Shown piece after piece: positions 1-11,656 of a stretch of 64,000 bases of DNA (position 1 is its first letter; the number at the start of each line of letters is the position of its first letter). This DNA is from Zingiber officinale. Its lineage: Eukaryota > Streptophyta > Magnoliopsida > Zingiberales > Zingiberaceae. Under the pieces are notes generated by a model that was given only the letters and a program-made list of their open reading frames with translations, did no database searches and had not been told where the DNA came from. The stretch is from contig NC_055986.1 in NCBI RefSeq assembly GCF_018446385.1, forward strand, positions 29,013,593 to 29,077,592, read 5' to 3'. Made by a program: the position numbers and the translations under genes.

Positions 1-65
1 GCTCCTCGCCAAGCCAACCATTCATCAATTTCGACTCCGGCTTTGATCCTCTTCCGAGCCGGCCG

Positions 66-944
66 TTGACGACCATGCCACATCTCTCTTCATCTCCCGA
101 TGAAGAGCTGCCGAGGCCGATCGTCAACCGTGCCCGAGCACACCATCACCAAGGGCCCCTAGCGAAATGTGGTGGTGGCCGCTGCGTGTTGATCCCTTTG
201 GCGATAGCCATACGCAGGAGGCCACGGGTAAGTTGTTTTCTTGATGTTTGGTATGCATTATCTCCGTTCGCCAATAACAACTTCTAATTCTCTCGCCAGA
301 GATGGGTGGAAGAGATAGTTGTCTCACCGTTTGGCGATGGTGGACGAGGAATCGAGACAATGAAGGCGGTTAGCGGCCGTCCGCCAAGGCCCTCAGATGT
401 GGGAGTCAAGAAAGCTCAAGATTTGCTGGCGGCCGAGCAGAAAAAGACGGCCGATCAGGCCCACGCCCTGGCCGAGTCCGAGCGACAAGTCAAGTCGCTC
501 GACACAAAAATAACCTTGGCCACCACTCGGAAAAACACGACCATTTCCGACTTAGAAAAGAAGAACGTGGAGGCTCGGGGCCTGGAGCTGAAGGTAAAGG
601 AGCTGACGGAGCAGCTTGACAGAGAGAAGGCGGGCCGCTCGGCCGACGCGGAGAAACTTCGGAATCTGCAGGATTCCCTTACCGCCTCCCAGGCGGCCCT
701 CAAAGAATATCAAGAGGCCGAGCCGAGTCGGGTCGCTGCCCTAAGACAGAGCTACATCCGCTCGCCTGAATTCTCTGAAAAAATCTGCGATCGGATGTAC
801 ACAGCCTTCGACTTGGCTATGACCGCCACCACCACGTATCTGAAGTCTAAGGGTCTTCTTCCGGAGTCCACTACTATTCCGGCCGGCGATCAAGTGGCAC
901 TCCTGGACAACATCCCCAAGGACCTCTATGATTATATCGAGTAA
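66..944 (+). CDS. antisense accessory ORF of the Tat element, coiled-coil protein with a predicted intron
   Basis: The main exon (300-944) encodes about 215 residues. Its middle is an Ala/Glu/Lys/Leu-rich coiled coil (about residues 35-130), and it ends in a conserved-looking tail with LLPESTTIPAGDQ and DLYDYIE. A GT-AG intron at 228-299 (donor CGG/GTAAGT, acceptor CTCGCCAG/AGA) would join an open frame starting at 66 in phase; that start is uncertain. The stop at 942-944 is followed by an AT-rich stretch with polyadenylation-like sequence. It runs opposite to the gag of the same element. Accessory ORFs of this kind are known in Grande-type retrotransposons; the protein's function is not established here. 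Confidence 0.5.
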
Positions 945-1255
945 CTTTTGTAATGCAGCTACTCAGCTAGATATGATCCTTTTTGTAATTAGGCCTCTCG
1001 GCCTGATGTTTTAACTTTAATGCAATGTTTTCCTTGTATTTGCTGTCTTTTTAACCAAATTGTGTGTTTATCCGCTCGCTCATTATTACTTCTTGCGCTC
1101 CCAAAGGGATTTTCATAGTCATGGTGATCTTCCCGTTCGGCTAGATATACCATCTTCCGCGATAGTAGAGGTCGTTTACAAGACGGTCGAATGATCTCGA
1201 AGGCGCGTACCTTGGGACAGTTGCAGTCCTTTTTATTGCTTTCTTCCGCTCGGCT
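945..1255. other. non-coding stretch between antisense ORF and tandem repeats
   Basis: No supported gene. It holds the probable 3' untranslated region of the antisense ORF (to about 1075) and then element sequence that leads into the 65-bp repeats. Confidence 0.5.
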
Positions 1256-1440
1256 GATTTATAGACGCCGGCTCGTCTCTCGTCGGAGCTCGACGGTCTT
1301 CCGCTCAGAAGGTTTATAGACGCCGGCTCGTCTCTCGATATTTAACGTCGAAGCTCGACGGTCTTCCGCTCGGAAGGTTTATAGACGCCGGCTCGTCTCT
1401 CGATATTTAACGTCGGAGCTCGACGGTCTTCCGCTCGGGA
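1256..1440. repeat. 65-bp tandem repeat, about 2.8 copies
   Basis: The unit starts at 1311 and 1376 (GGTTTATAGACGCCGGCTCG...) with a shorter first copy at 1256 that lacks ATATTTAACG. The copies are almost identical and carry the motif GACGGTCTTCCGCTCGG. They lie between the gag end and the antisense ORF, where Tat/Ogre elements often carry hypervariable tandem repeats. Confidence 0.85.
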
Positions 1441-2498
1441 GTTTGTTGTTGTCGTCTGTCGGCTACCGTCTGCTCGGCTTCACTAGGCTTCTGTCGCCTG
1501 TCGGCTGATGGCGATCGACGACCGCCACCTCTGGGAACGGGGTGGGCGATTAGTGGAAGACTACGGCAATCCCTGGTGTTATGTGTGTCCGTCCGGTGGA
1601 AGGAGCAGAACATCGGGGTCCATCTCTTCTTTGGGGTGCGTACCTCTTGCGTGGGACCTAGCATGGGGAGCGGATTGCTTGGCCCTTGGTCCTCTGGATG
1701 GTGATGAGCCGTGTGCGGCTTCCGCTCGGCCCCGCTCGAGAGTTTCTTTTTCCGGCGCTTGCGCTTCTTCCACGTTAATGTATTCGTTGGCCCGGTGTAG
1801 CATGTGGTCGTAGTCTCGAACGATCGGAAGAAATCCCCATCCACGAGGCCTTGTGTGAAGGCATTCATCACGGTCTCCGAGGTGGCCGTGGAATGTCCAT
1901 GGCCACTCTGTTGAACCGCTGGATGTAAGCTCGGGGCTTCCTGTTTGATGGCAAACAGACTAACGCTGGTTTTTTGATAGCGCCGACTGCTTGCAAAATG
2001 ATGGAGGAAGGCCGTTCGGAAGTCCTTGAAGCTTGTGATGGATCCGTCCGGCAGCCTCCGAAACCATCGTTGAGCCGATCCGAAAAGGGTGGTGAGGAAA
2101 ATTCGACACTTCACCCCACTTGTGTATTGATGCAGAGTTGCAGTGTTATCGAATTTACCTAAATGATCATCCGGGTCGCTGGTTCCATTGTACTCGTCGA
2201 TCGTCGAAGGCACATAGTGCTTGGGCAGAGGGTCTCTTAGAATAGCCTCTGAAAATTGGCGGTTGATCCGCTCGGGCGATGCGTCCGCTCGGGGGGCTTT
2301 TCCTTTTCTGCTATCTCGTCTTGGCATTTCATCCGAAGATGATCCTCGATCTCGATTGGTTGCTGCGGCTTCAGGGGTGCGGATTAGAGCTCGATGGAAT
2401 GGAACCGTGGCAGGTGGTGCTTCCGCTCGGCCACCTGAGGCCGATGTGGCTTGCTGAGCTCGGTTAGCTTTAGTTTTAAAACTCTCTTTCAAAATCAT
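1407..2498 (-). pseudogene. Ty3/gypsy gag polyprotein, frameshifted
   Basis: The minus-strand frame from 2498 encodes a typical plant gypsy gag core, including LPKHYVPSTIDEYNGTSDP, KCRIFLTTLFGSAQRWFRRL and FRTAFLHHFASSRRYQ. After about 1850 the similarity moves to another frame (1803-1640, with LHRANEYINVEEAQ). It then returns to the first frame for a zinc knuckle of pattern C-x2-H-x4-H-x4-C (CSFHRTDTHNTRDC, near 1620). At least two frameshifts therefore break the gene. In life gag forms the virus-like particle around element RNA. Confidence 0.8.
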
Positions 2499-2577
2499 GA
2501 GGATGGTTACAAAAAAAGGAAATTTTTGTCAACATTAAAATCTTCCTTTTACCTACGGATTAGGCACGATATTGATC

Positions 2578-3175
2578 ATGTCCGAAAGCTGAATCAACGA
2601 ACGTTGGGCACGTGGCGCTCTCCGCGTCGCTGACGGTCCTCCGGCGAACCTGCAAGGAAGTCGGGCCGGGAAGGGGTTCCCGGCGACGACCCTCCGACGC
2701 TCAAGTCAGGCAAAGCTCAACCAGAAAGTGGCTTCAAGAATCGTAGAATGCATCCATCCGGTGAAGGATGAGGGCCTTTATATAGAGCAGTGGAGAAGCG
2801 AGTGCACACATACAGATTACCTGACCCCATACTGCTACAGTCCAAGCATGTCTTAGATGGGACAGCGGAACCCCCTGTCGTAAGATTTGGGGTATGGCCT
2901 AAACGTAGAACATGCCCGCTGTAAGAGAAAGAGGTCCCTTGTCCTTTTGCCTTTATTCCCTGCCGGACGTCCGGCCGGCCGGCCTCCACCGACATCCGGC
3001 CGGACATATATGGTGGTTTACTTGGGAAATTCTCAATCATGTGCTTCATGGGGACTGCTAGCAGTAGGCTACCTCATGTTTTCGGCCGAGCATGCCATCC
3101 GCTCGGCTCTGTGATATTATCCGATGAGCGTCGGAACCCTGACTCTCGCCAGGGTGCCTTTAACCATCAACTTGA
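2578..3175 (-). repeat. Tat-element LTR, proximal part (U5, R and part of U3)
   Basis: On the minus strand the LTR ends ...CTTTCGGACA at 2578. It contains a TATA box (TCTATATAAAGG, 2775-2786) and the block CTGACTTGAGCGTCGGAGG (about 2690-2710), which recurs in the other Tat-type LTRs of this window at 46.7 and 47.3 kb. It breaks at 3175, where the Sirevirus-like element begins. The missing U3 tip appears to be 14211-14328. Confidence 0.65.
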
Positions 3176-4911
3176 TGTTGATACAGTCTGACCTGGATGT
3201 TGTTTTGCTGTTGACACTGATTTAAGTTTGTATCAGATATTTAACTCAGATTAATTACTAATCTAGGTTGACTAGGTTGACCTGATTGAGAAAGTCCTAA
3301 CTGGGATGTTAGGCAGTTGGAAAGTCCTGGTGAGTGAAGCCAGGTGAAAACCCTAGTGAGTGAAGCTAGGTGAAAGTCCTGGTGAGTGAAGCCAGGCAAG
3401 GGAAATCCAGATGGGTCAAGGTTGACCAGACATCTGGTGAAAGTCAGGGAGCTTGGCGTGGGAAAAGTCAAGTATGGAGACTTGGCACGAGTGGTCGAGA
3501 GGGCTCGGTGGCTCGTTCTCCGGACGAAGTCGGAGAGGGCTCGGTAGCTCGTTCTCGGACCAGGTCGAGGGGCTCGGTAGCTCGTTCTCAAGACCAATCC
3601 TAATATCACATGGCGTTGGATCGGTCGGACCGATCCGTGGGATGATTGCCCGACGCATGCACCGATCGGTGAAACTATGCTGATCGGTGCGGCGATCGAT
3701 CGAAACACTCATCGAGTGTGATCGATCAGAAACACCGAGCTCATCGAGTGTAATCTGATCGATGCAGACCGATCGAGACGATGTCGCGAGAAGGAAAAGG
3801 CGTTGGATCGGTCCGTGGACGATCCATAATCCGATCGGTCTCCGGACCGATCAGGTCATATCTGATCGGTCTTGAGACCGATCGGTGGCGATCTCGAGTG
3901 CGAGGAACCGCTCGTTAAGCCTCGATCGTCCGCACCGATCAGGCATACTGATCGGTCTTCACGGACCGATCGACATCAATCAGACCTCACTGTCTGCACA
4001 CACTGTCAGTTTCTGCTGATTTCTGATTCGTTTCTGATGCGTCTGATCTAACATCTGCTTGTGAGCTTTTTGAGTAACAGGTTGCAGGTACCATGGTGAT
4101 GCTTGAATTCAAATCAATGACTATCAAAGGAATAAAACAAAATGGTTTTTCCACTGGTTATCGCTGCAAATTGTGCAAAAGAAGCGTCAACGTTCACTGG
4201 CTGCAATCAGCTTGACTCTTCCTTATTGGTTCGAGCTCAGAGACACCAGTGAAGACCAAGGATGGTATTGGTGTGAGCTCAGATAATCAGATGAGGAAGA
4301 AGCGTGATTGGCGACGCCTGGTTCGGCGACAGTGATACGCTACTGGTTGACGTGATTCGATGCAGTGGTTTGGCTCTGGCTGAAGACAGCAAGAGAGTAG
4401 AGAAATAAGAAGGAGGTAGAAGAGAGGTTTGGCAAGAATTCTTTCTTTTGTAGCAAACTCTCTGTCGACGTTCAAGCAAGGGTGTTCTGTGAAGCTTTTG
4501 GCTGTGAATCTACTTCTTCTTCACTCTCTGCATTCATTGTGGCTGTAAGTTGATTGTGCATTCATTGTAGCCACAAAATTCTGTAAGTCTAAGTCTTGTG
4601 CTTCATTCTAAATCTGTTTTGAGACTTTGTGGGAGGTTTCTCCACCGAGAAGGAGAAATACTTAGCCGGAATCTGTCCGAGGGTTGATCTACCGAAAGAT
4701 CAAGGGATCGTCCACCTTACGGACACGCCGAGGATTAGGGGCAAGTTATCCCCGAACCTCGTACATCATTGTGTTAGTGGTGGTGTGTTTTCTTCTTTGC
4801 ATAAGTGTTTGTTTTGATTATTTCCGCTGCGCTAACAAATCTCTGTGTAGAAATTTTGTTTTTGTTTTTAAGAGGCTATTCACCCCCCTTTAGCCATCTA
4901 AGATCCCAACA
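3176..4911 (+). repeat. 5' LTR of the Sirevirus-like element (1736 bp)
   Basis: Starts TGTTGATACAG and ends CCCAACA just before the primer-binding site. It contains repeats of GTGAGTGAAGCCAGG (about 3325-3400), repeats of GCTCGGTAGCTCGTTCTC (about 3500-3590) and many GATCGGTC/GACCGATC palindromes (about 3610-3970). The 3' LTR is the same over its length but has a deletion of roughly 55 bp matching about 4205-4260, and scattered small indels, so the copy is not recent. Confidence 0.92.
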
Positions 4912-4913
4912 AG

Positions 4914-4925
4914 TGGTATCAGAGC
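4914..4925 (+). other. primer-binding site, initiator-Met tRNA type
   Basis: TGGTATCAGAGC lies two bases after the end of the 5' LTR. This is the classical complement of the 3' end of plant initiator methionine tRNA used to prime copia minus-strand synthesis. Confidence 0.93.
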
Positions 4926-4968
4926 CTGGTGCTCTTCATTTCGGCTTAACAACCCAAAGAGCTAAACA

Positions 4969-6600
4969 ATGGCCATGAAGGAGGGATTCAACACCAACCG
5001 TCCACCCTATTTCGAGGGAGCAGATTTCCAATACTGGAAAAGCCGCATGGAGTATTACCTCAAAATCGATATCTCCATGTGGTTTTCCGTCAAGGAGGGT
5101 TTTACACCACCAAAAGATGAAGAAGGTAAGGAACTTGATTCGTCAAGGTAGTCTACCGAACAACTCCGCAAAGCACAAGCCGATGCCAAGGCTATGGTCA
5201 CCTTGCAATGTGGAATCGCCAAGGACCAACTCGTCAAGGTAGGTCTGTTCTCGAGTGCAAGAGACCTATGGAATAAACTCATCGAGCTCCAAGAGGGAAC
5301 TCGAGATTCTCGGATTGCCAAGAGGGACCTATTCTTGAATCAGCTTCAAAATCTAACCATGAAGGACAGTGAAACGGTAAGTGAACTTCATGGGAGATTC
5401 AAGGAGATCATCAACGGTCTACACTCTGTGGACGAACGAGTGGAGAATCGCGATCTAGTAAGGTATGCTCTAAAAGCTTTTCCTAGGAATGCCTTGTGGT
5501 CATCTATGGTAGATGCCTACAAGGTATCCAAGGATCTTTCCATTGTTAAATTAGATGAATTTCTCTGTGAGATGGAACTTCATGAGCTTGCTAACAAAGG
5601 TCAAAAAGAGAAGGGTATTGCTTTGTTTGCAGGACCAAAGAGCAAGGATGGAAGAAGGAAGAAGGAAAAGAAGAAAGAAAAGGAGATTTCCTCATCCACC
5701 TCTTCCTCAGAATCCGATGATGAAAGTGGATCATCATCAAGTGAGATGGCGAATTTCGTAAGAAGAATCATGAGAAGGAGCAGGAGATACAAAGGAAAAG
5801 GTAAACCTAGTGAACAAAATATTGACAAAACTAATGTTACATGTTATGAGTGTAGCAAAAAGGGACACTATCGAAGTGAGTGTCCAAAACTTAAGAAGAA
5901 GGAGGAACGAGCCAAAAAGAAGGAGGAAAGAGCCAAGAAGAAGAAGGCTCTCAAGGCCACTTGGGATGAGTCCTCATCAAGCTCATCGGAGGAAGAAGAG
6001 AAGATGGAAAAGAGCACACGACAATTAGCACTCATGGCAAGGGAGGTTTCGGACTCCGGAAGTGAGGGAGATTCGAGCGACGCCTCAACCGCGGCTTCAT
6101 CATCGTCGGATGATGAAGAGGTAACCTCTTCTCATATAGAAAAGTGTTATAAGACTATCACTCATTTATCTACATTGCTTAAAAAGTCAAAAACAGAAAA
6201 TAAATTGTTAAAAGAAGAAGTAAAAACCTTAAGGACCCTTAGGGAAGATGAGGTCGATGACCTACATCTAGAAGTCCTTGAGGATGAGAACAAGGCTTTA
6301 AAGGGTGAGGTTGAGAAACTCAAGAAAATGCTTGAGAAGTTCTCAACTAGCTCTAAGACTCTAGACATGATTCTAAATGCCCAAAGGGCAGTCTACAACA
6401 AGGCCGGGCTAGGGTATCAACCCAAGGAGTCGAGTTTCATTTCTCTAATGTCTAGAACTCAAGATAGTAGATTACATGTTTCTAGGGCTCATGGAACTAG
6501 GAAAGGTATGACCAAGGCATGGGTTCCTAGGTCTTTCGTTGTAGAAGCATTAGGTCCCAAGATTTGGGTACCTAAAACCTCTATCTTCCGTGTCTTGTAG
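4969..6600 (+). pseudogene. Sirevirus-like gag with in-frame stop
   Basis: The ATG at 4969 opens a gag of the DUF4219/UBN2 type (PPYFEGADFQYWKSRMEYYL near the N-terminus). An in-frame TAG at 5149-5151 interrupts it and the same frame resumes to another TAG at 6598. Visible parts are the UBN2 core (about 5190-5600), a Lys/Ser-rich linker, a C-x2-C-x4-H-x4-C zinc knuckle (CYECSKKGHYRSEC, about 5840-5885) and a long coiled coil (about 6130-6350). The protease region continues in the same frame after 6600, so gag-pol was probably one reading frame. Confidence 0.88.
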
Positions 6601-9600
6601 GCATTGGTCGAGGGGGAGCATCTATCAACTTGGTTTGTTGATAGTGGATGCTCCAAGCACATGATCACTGTTTACAACCATTCAAAACAAAAGTAGAGGT
6701 AATGTGTCTTTTGGTAATAATGGTAGCCTTAAGGTTGTAGGAGTTGGAGACATTCATATATCCGAATGTCTCCATATCAAGAATGTCCTTCTAGTCAAGG
6801 GGATGACTTTTAATCTCCTAAGTGTCAGTCAATTGTGTGATACGGGTTACACAATTGAATTTCATTCAAGTCAATGTTTGGTTAAACACATTGACACACT
6901 TGACACGGTACTAGTAGGCACAAGGGTTGATAATATTTATCAAGTATCGTTTAAAAGTGCTACTAATGCTTTGATTAAGTGTTTCATGTCAAAAGAAGAA
7001 GAGTCTTGGCTATGGCATAGAAGGTTGGCACATATAGAACATTCGGAAGTTGGCCAACAAAGGACTAGTACGAGGCTTACCAAGCATCAAGTACCAAAAG
7101 AACAAACTATGTGATGCATGTCAAATGGGTAAGCAAACAAAAGCACCTCATAAAGGTAAAAGCACTGTGAGTACATCTACTGCCTTAGACTTATTACATA
7201 TGGACTTGTTTGATTGTAACAATGTTATTTCATTGAATGGTAGTAGATATTGTTTAGTAATTATTGATGATTTTACTAGATACACATGGACTTTCTTTTT
7301 GAAAACTAAGGATCAAACCATAGATATTTTTATTTCTTTTTGTAGAAGAACTGAAAATGAAAAATCAACAACAATTAAAACCATTAGAAGTGATCATGGT
7401 GGTGAATTTCAAAACCATAGGTTCTTAGAATTTTGTCAAGCAAAAGGGTATAGACATGAGTTCTCAACTCCAAGGACCCCACAGCAAAATGGGGTTGTGG
7501 AGAGAAAGAACCGAGTCTTGCAAGAGGCTGCACGAAGCATGCTTAATGAGTACTCACTACCGAGTTACTTGTGGGCTGAAGCTGTAAATACAGCGTGCTA
7601 TGTGCAAAACCGAATATTGATACATAGGTTTTTAGGAAAGACCCCCCATGAACTTTGGTTTGGGAGACCCCCTACAATTAAACATCTTAGGGTGTTTGGT
7701 TGTAAGGTGTTTATCTTGAACACAAAGGATCATCTTGGGAAGTTCACGGCTAAGGCTGATGAAGGGATACTGGTCGGGTACTCTCTCACCAGCAAAGCCT
7801 ATCGAGTCTACAACAATAGGACTAAATTGATTGAAGAGTCCTCAGATGTAGCGTTTGAAGAAATCCCCAACTCAAATGATCAATCAAGGGATGTAGGAGA
7901 AATTCAATTTGAACTTAGAAATCTAAGTTTGAATGATCAAAATGAAGAAAGAGTCGAGGTTGACTCTGATGACGATGAGCAAAGGCAACAAAGGGCTCCG
8001 GTTGATCCCTTGCCCGATATTGAGTCCTTGCCTGTGCCTAGTGAGACCATTCATGAGGCACCACCAACACCAAGACAATCTAGGATAACCACTAGTCATC
8101 CCCAAGACCAAATTGTGGGAGATATCCAACAAGGGGTTAGGACTAGGTCATTCTTTAGAAATGAGTCTAATGAAGTCGCATTGATTTCAGAGATTGAACC
8201 AAGACTAGTTGATGAAGCATTGCACGATCCTGATTGGATCATAGCTATGCAAGACGAATTAGGTCAATTTGAAAGGAGCCAAGTGTGGGACTTGGTTCCT
8301 AGACCGAAAAAGACCACCATTATTGGAACTAAATGGGTCTTCAAAAATAAGTTAAATCAAAAGGGAGAAGTTGTAAGAAACAAGGCAAGACTTGTAGCCA
8401 AGGGCTATAGTCAAGTCGAAGGTCTCGATTATGATGAGACTTATGCTCCCGTGGCACGATTAGAGTCCATTCGTTTGATGCTAGCTTTTGCTGCACATAG
8501 AGGTTTCAAACTCTATCAAATGGATGTTAAATCTGCCTTCTTAAATGGTTTTATTAAAGAAGAAGTCTATGTTGAACAACCACCGGGGTTTGTGAATACC
8601 GAAGCTCCAAACCACGTGTACAAGCTCAAGAAAGCACTTTATGGGCTTAAACAAGCACCACGAGCTTGGTACGAAAGGTTGTCAACATATTTACTAGAAA
8701 AGGGTTTTGTGAGAGGCCAAATAGACCCAACACTATTTCTGCGTAGAGATGGTGAAAGTATATGTCGATGACATAATTTGTGGCTCAAATAACAAGGGCT
8801 ATTTGAATGAATTTATTTCTCACATGGAGAGTGAGTTTGAGATGAGTCTAGTAGGAGAATTGACATTCTTCCTTGGGCTTGAAATCAAACAAACTCGAGA
8901 TGACATTTATGTCCATCAGACGAAATACACTCAAGAGATGCTCAAGAAATTCAACATGAGTGACTCTAAGGAAGTGTCCACTCCAATGGCGACAAACACT
9001 CGCCTTGACAATGATGAGAGTGGAAAACCAATTGATCTAACGCAATATAGAAGCATGATTGGTAGTCTTATATCTCATAGTCGTGGACATACTCTTTCTT
9101 TGTGGGCGTATGCGCTAAATGTCAAGTCCGTGCGGAATCTCATTTAATCGCAGCTAAGAGAATATAGATACCTTAAGGGATTCGAGTAGTCTATGGTACC
9201 CTCGTGCGAGTCTTTTGACTTGATAGGCTATCCGATTTCGATTATAGTGCAATTGGATCGGAAAAGCACTAGTGGGGTTGCGATTCTTAGGTTCATCATT
9301 AGTTAGTTGGTCAGTCGGAGCAACATTGTGTTACTCTCTCCACGACCGAGGCCGAATATATTGCCGTGTGTATCACAGTTGTTATGGATGATACACACCC
9401 TAGAGGATTATGGACTATCTTATAAGGGTGTACAAGTGCAATGTGACAACATTAGCACGATCAACCTAACTAAAAATCCAGTCCATCATTCGAGGACCAA
9501 ACACATTGAAGTGCGTCATCACTTCATAAGAGATCACGTAGCTAGGGGAGACATTGCACTCACATATGTTGAGTCAAAGTCAAACCTAGCTGATATTTTC

Positions 9601-9669
9601 ACCAAACCCCTTCCGGAGAATGAATTTAGTCATTTAAGGAGGGAGTTGGGAATGTGTTTGGCTCCTTAG
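6601..9669 (+). pseudogene. Sirevirus-like pol (protease, integrase, RT, RNase H), frameshifted
   Basis: Pieces in three frames give a complete copia pol order. Protease has WFVDSGCSKHM (about 6640). The integrase zinc region has LWHRRLAHI and CDACQMGK (7010-7130). The integrase core shows DLFD, SDHGGEF and GVVERKNR (7200-7510). RT shows [22 protein letters not shown] and [13 protein letters not shown], then YVDD (8758-8770). RNase H ends with TKHIEVRHHFIRDHV and SNLADIFTKPL (9500-9610). Breaks are a stop near 6695, a frame change near 7050, another at 8749-8771 just before YVDD, and loss of frame after about 9075. The element cannot make a full polyprotein. Confidence 0.92.
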
Positions 9670-10737
9670 GTCATTAGAACTTCACCATGATCAATAAGGA
9701 CTAGTAAAATGACAAGAGTAATTGGGACAATAATTTGGGCAACTTGGGAACATCTCACACAAACTATAAGGTTTAACAAAATATTTTTGTTTGCTAGAAA
9801 TGGGGTGAGATGCTAGGAACAACCAAATTATTCAAAATGTATCATGCATCTCTTGAATAATTAGGTTGAAGAGACATTAATTGAGTATGGGAAACACCAT
9901 TACATAATTCATGTGTAATTGGTTCCTAGATCTTACTCATATATTCCAACCAAGGAAACTTGGTTGGGCCTTTGCCTAGATTTGATCTGATTTTGATTAA
10001 TGGGTTGTTTGATATGGTTGTTCATGATTTTGAATGAAAAATAAGACAGGCTATTGAAGTAATTCTAGCATTTTGAATATATTTTGACAAACTTGAAACT
10101 GTACATAACAAAGTGAAAAATTTCAATTTTCAGGCCTTAAGTTGTTTGTTTTCTAATGTCTGCAACCTTAAGGCTATAAACAAGTTCAGACCATAACTTT
10201 TAGGTAAGAGTTATGCTTGTAGATCCTCCATGTTCTAGGCTCTGAACTTGGAAGTTTTCCTAGAGAAACTTCCACGAATTATCGAACACGAGTTACTGAA
10301 ATTACTATTTTCAGTTACTGAAATTACGGGCGATACTAGTATCAGACACTGATCGGTCTACGGACCGATCAGGTCAGCCTGGAACGCTCGAGCCCGCTAC
10401 TGATCCCTTTCTGATCGGTCTACAGACCGATCAGAGAGTTCCCTGATCGGTCCGGAGACCGATCAGATCAATTCGGCATATAAGCCACTGATCGTCTCCT
10501 GATCGGTCCGTGATGTTCCTGGATCGGTCCAGGGACCGATCAGGAGGCTTCGATACCTTCTGATCGGACAACCGTCCGATCATTTCTTCACTGTACACCC
10601 ATCTAAACCCTTAAAACCTCCCGATCCCTTCTTTTCCTCATTCACGCGAAACCCTAGCCGACTCTTCCCACCAGTTCACCCTTTCTCTTCTCTTTGCACG
10701 CCGGTTCTAGCCCTCCGAAGCTCTAGCCAAGAGTTCA
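9670..10737 (+). other. non-coding spacer between pol and envelope-like ORF
   Basis: No gene seen. The last part (10345-10590) is packed with short palindromes of the form GATCGGTC-n-GACCGATC, followed by a pyrimidine-rich run into the envelope-like start codon that could serve as its leader. Confidence 0.6.
10345..10590. repeat. array of GATCGGTC / GACCGATC palindromic hairpins
   Basis: At least five units of the form TGATCGGTC-n4-8-GACCGATCA occur in about 245 bp (for example around 10350, 10410, 10445 and 10515). The same octamers recur many times in both LTRs (about 3610-3970 and 12950-13310). Each unit can form a short stem. Confidence 0.8.
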
Positions 10738-11656
10738 ATGGCACCAAGGTAACTCCTATTTCTCTAGAACTTTGGCATTTCGATTTCATTTCTCACATAT
10801 CTGTGGCTTTGTGTTTCGGGTGGCTCCTGTGCTCTTCTTTTTCCCATTGTGTCCCATTAGAAAGAAACCAGTAGGTGAGGGTACTTCCAAGTCCAAAGAT
10901 AAATCCAAAGCTCCTGCTCCCTCTCGACCTCAACCGTCCAGTTCGGGGAGATTCCCCAACCAACAGTTTGAAAAATCCTTTAAGGAAAGGACCTTCAAGT
11001 TGCTCCCATGTAGATCAGTCGATAAAAACTACATGAATGAGTTTTGTCCAGCGATTACGGAGACCTATAAACTTGATTCCTTGGTATATTTAGAGAGGGA
11101 AATCAACCTTGACTTAGTTTCTGAATTCTATAACAACCTTCATCAGACTATTGATGGTAGTTATAGATCAAGAGTGGCTAAGCAAAACGTTGATTTCAGC
11201 TTAATTGCCTTCTTTAGTTATTTAGGCTGTCGTATGTGTTCGGGGACGGTGTTCTCATTCTATCCTTCTTTGCCTGAACCCGTGCCTCATCCTCTTGATG
11301 TCTCATCTGACTCGATTTATGAGTACTTCTTTGGACATCCGAGACCGGATGGATTAGATGAGTTAGATGTCGATTTTCCTACATTTGCAGCTCTTGGCCT
11401 TTCTGCTCCTGATTACATTCTTTTCAAAATTGTCACAAACTGTCTTCTACCTATTACCTCTAAACCATTGGCAGAGATTCGACCGTATCATTGTCTGATG
11501 CTTTATGGGTTGCGTAGGCGTCTTGACTTTGATGTCATGTCGAGTGTCTATACTTCTATCATATCCCATAGCGAGCCAAGCGGTTACACCATCTATATGC
11601 CTTATGGGCATATAATTCTTGAGACCCCGGGTATTGATGTCTCTAAGGGAGGATAG
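10738..11656 (+). CDS. envelope-like ORF of the Sirevirus-like element, predicted spliced
   Basis: The ORF follows pol, where Sireviruses carry their envelope-like gene. The ATG at 10738 reads four codons (MAPR) and would stop at GTAA. Removing a GT-AG intron (10749-10860, donor AAG/GTAACT, acceptor CCATTAG/AAA) joins it in phase to KKPVGEGTSKSKDKSKAP and a further open frame to 11656, about 268 residues. The body (TYKLDSLVYLEREINLDLVSEFYNNL) resembles the plant-transposon domain common in such ORFs. Downstream sequence (11662-11900) keeps proline-rich coding character in other frames, so the C-terminus is probably truncated. Whether it has any envelope role is unknown. Confidence 0.65.

Larger units (their letters stand above)
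1..3175 (-). mobile_element. Tat-type Ty3/gypsy element lacking visible pol (5' half, runs off window start)
   Basis: Read on the minus strand the order is LTR (2578-3175, continued at 14211-14328), degenerate primer-binding region (about 2558-2572), gag relic (2498-1407), tandem repeats (1440-1256) and a coding ORF in the opposite sense (66-944). An antisense accessory ORF and 3' tandem repeats after the gag-pol region are known for plant Tat/Grande/Ogre elements. Only about 150 bp of non-repeat sequence separates gag from the repeats, so protease, RT and integrase are missing and the copy must be non-autonomous. The far LTR is outside the window. The Tat assignment rests on gag type, LTR motifs and layout, since no RT is present. 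Confidence 0.7.

Noticed and set aside
3241-3712. Arg/Ser-rich frames on both strands in the Sirevirus-like LTR, repeated at 12707-13251
   Set aside because: Products of short GC-rich LTR repeats, present in both LTRs, without protein features.
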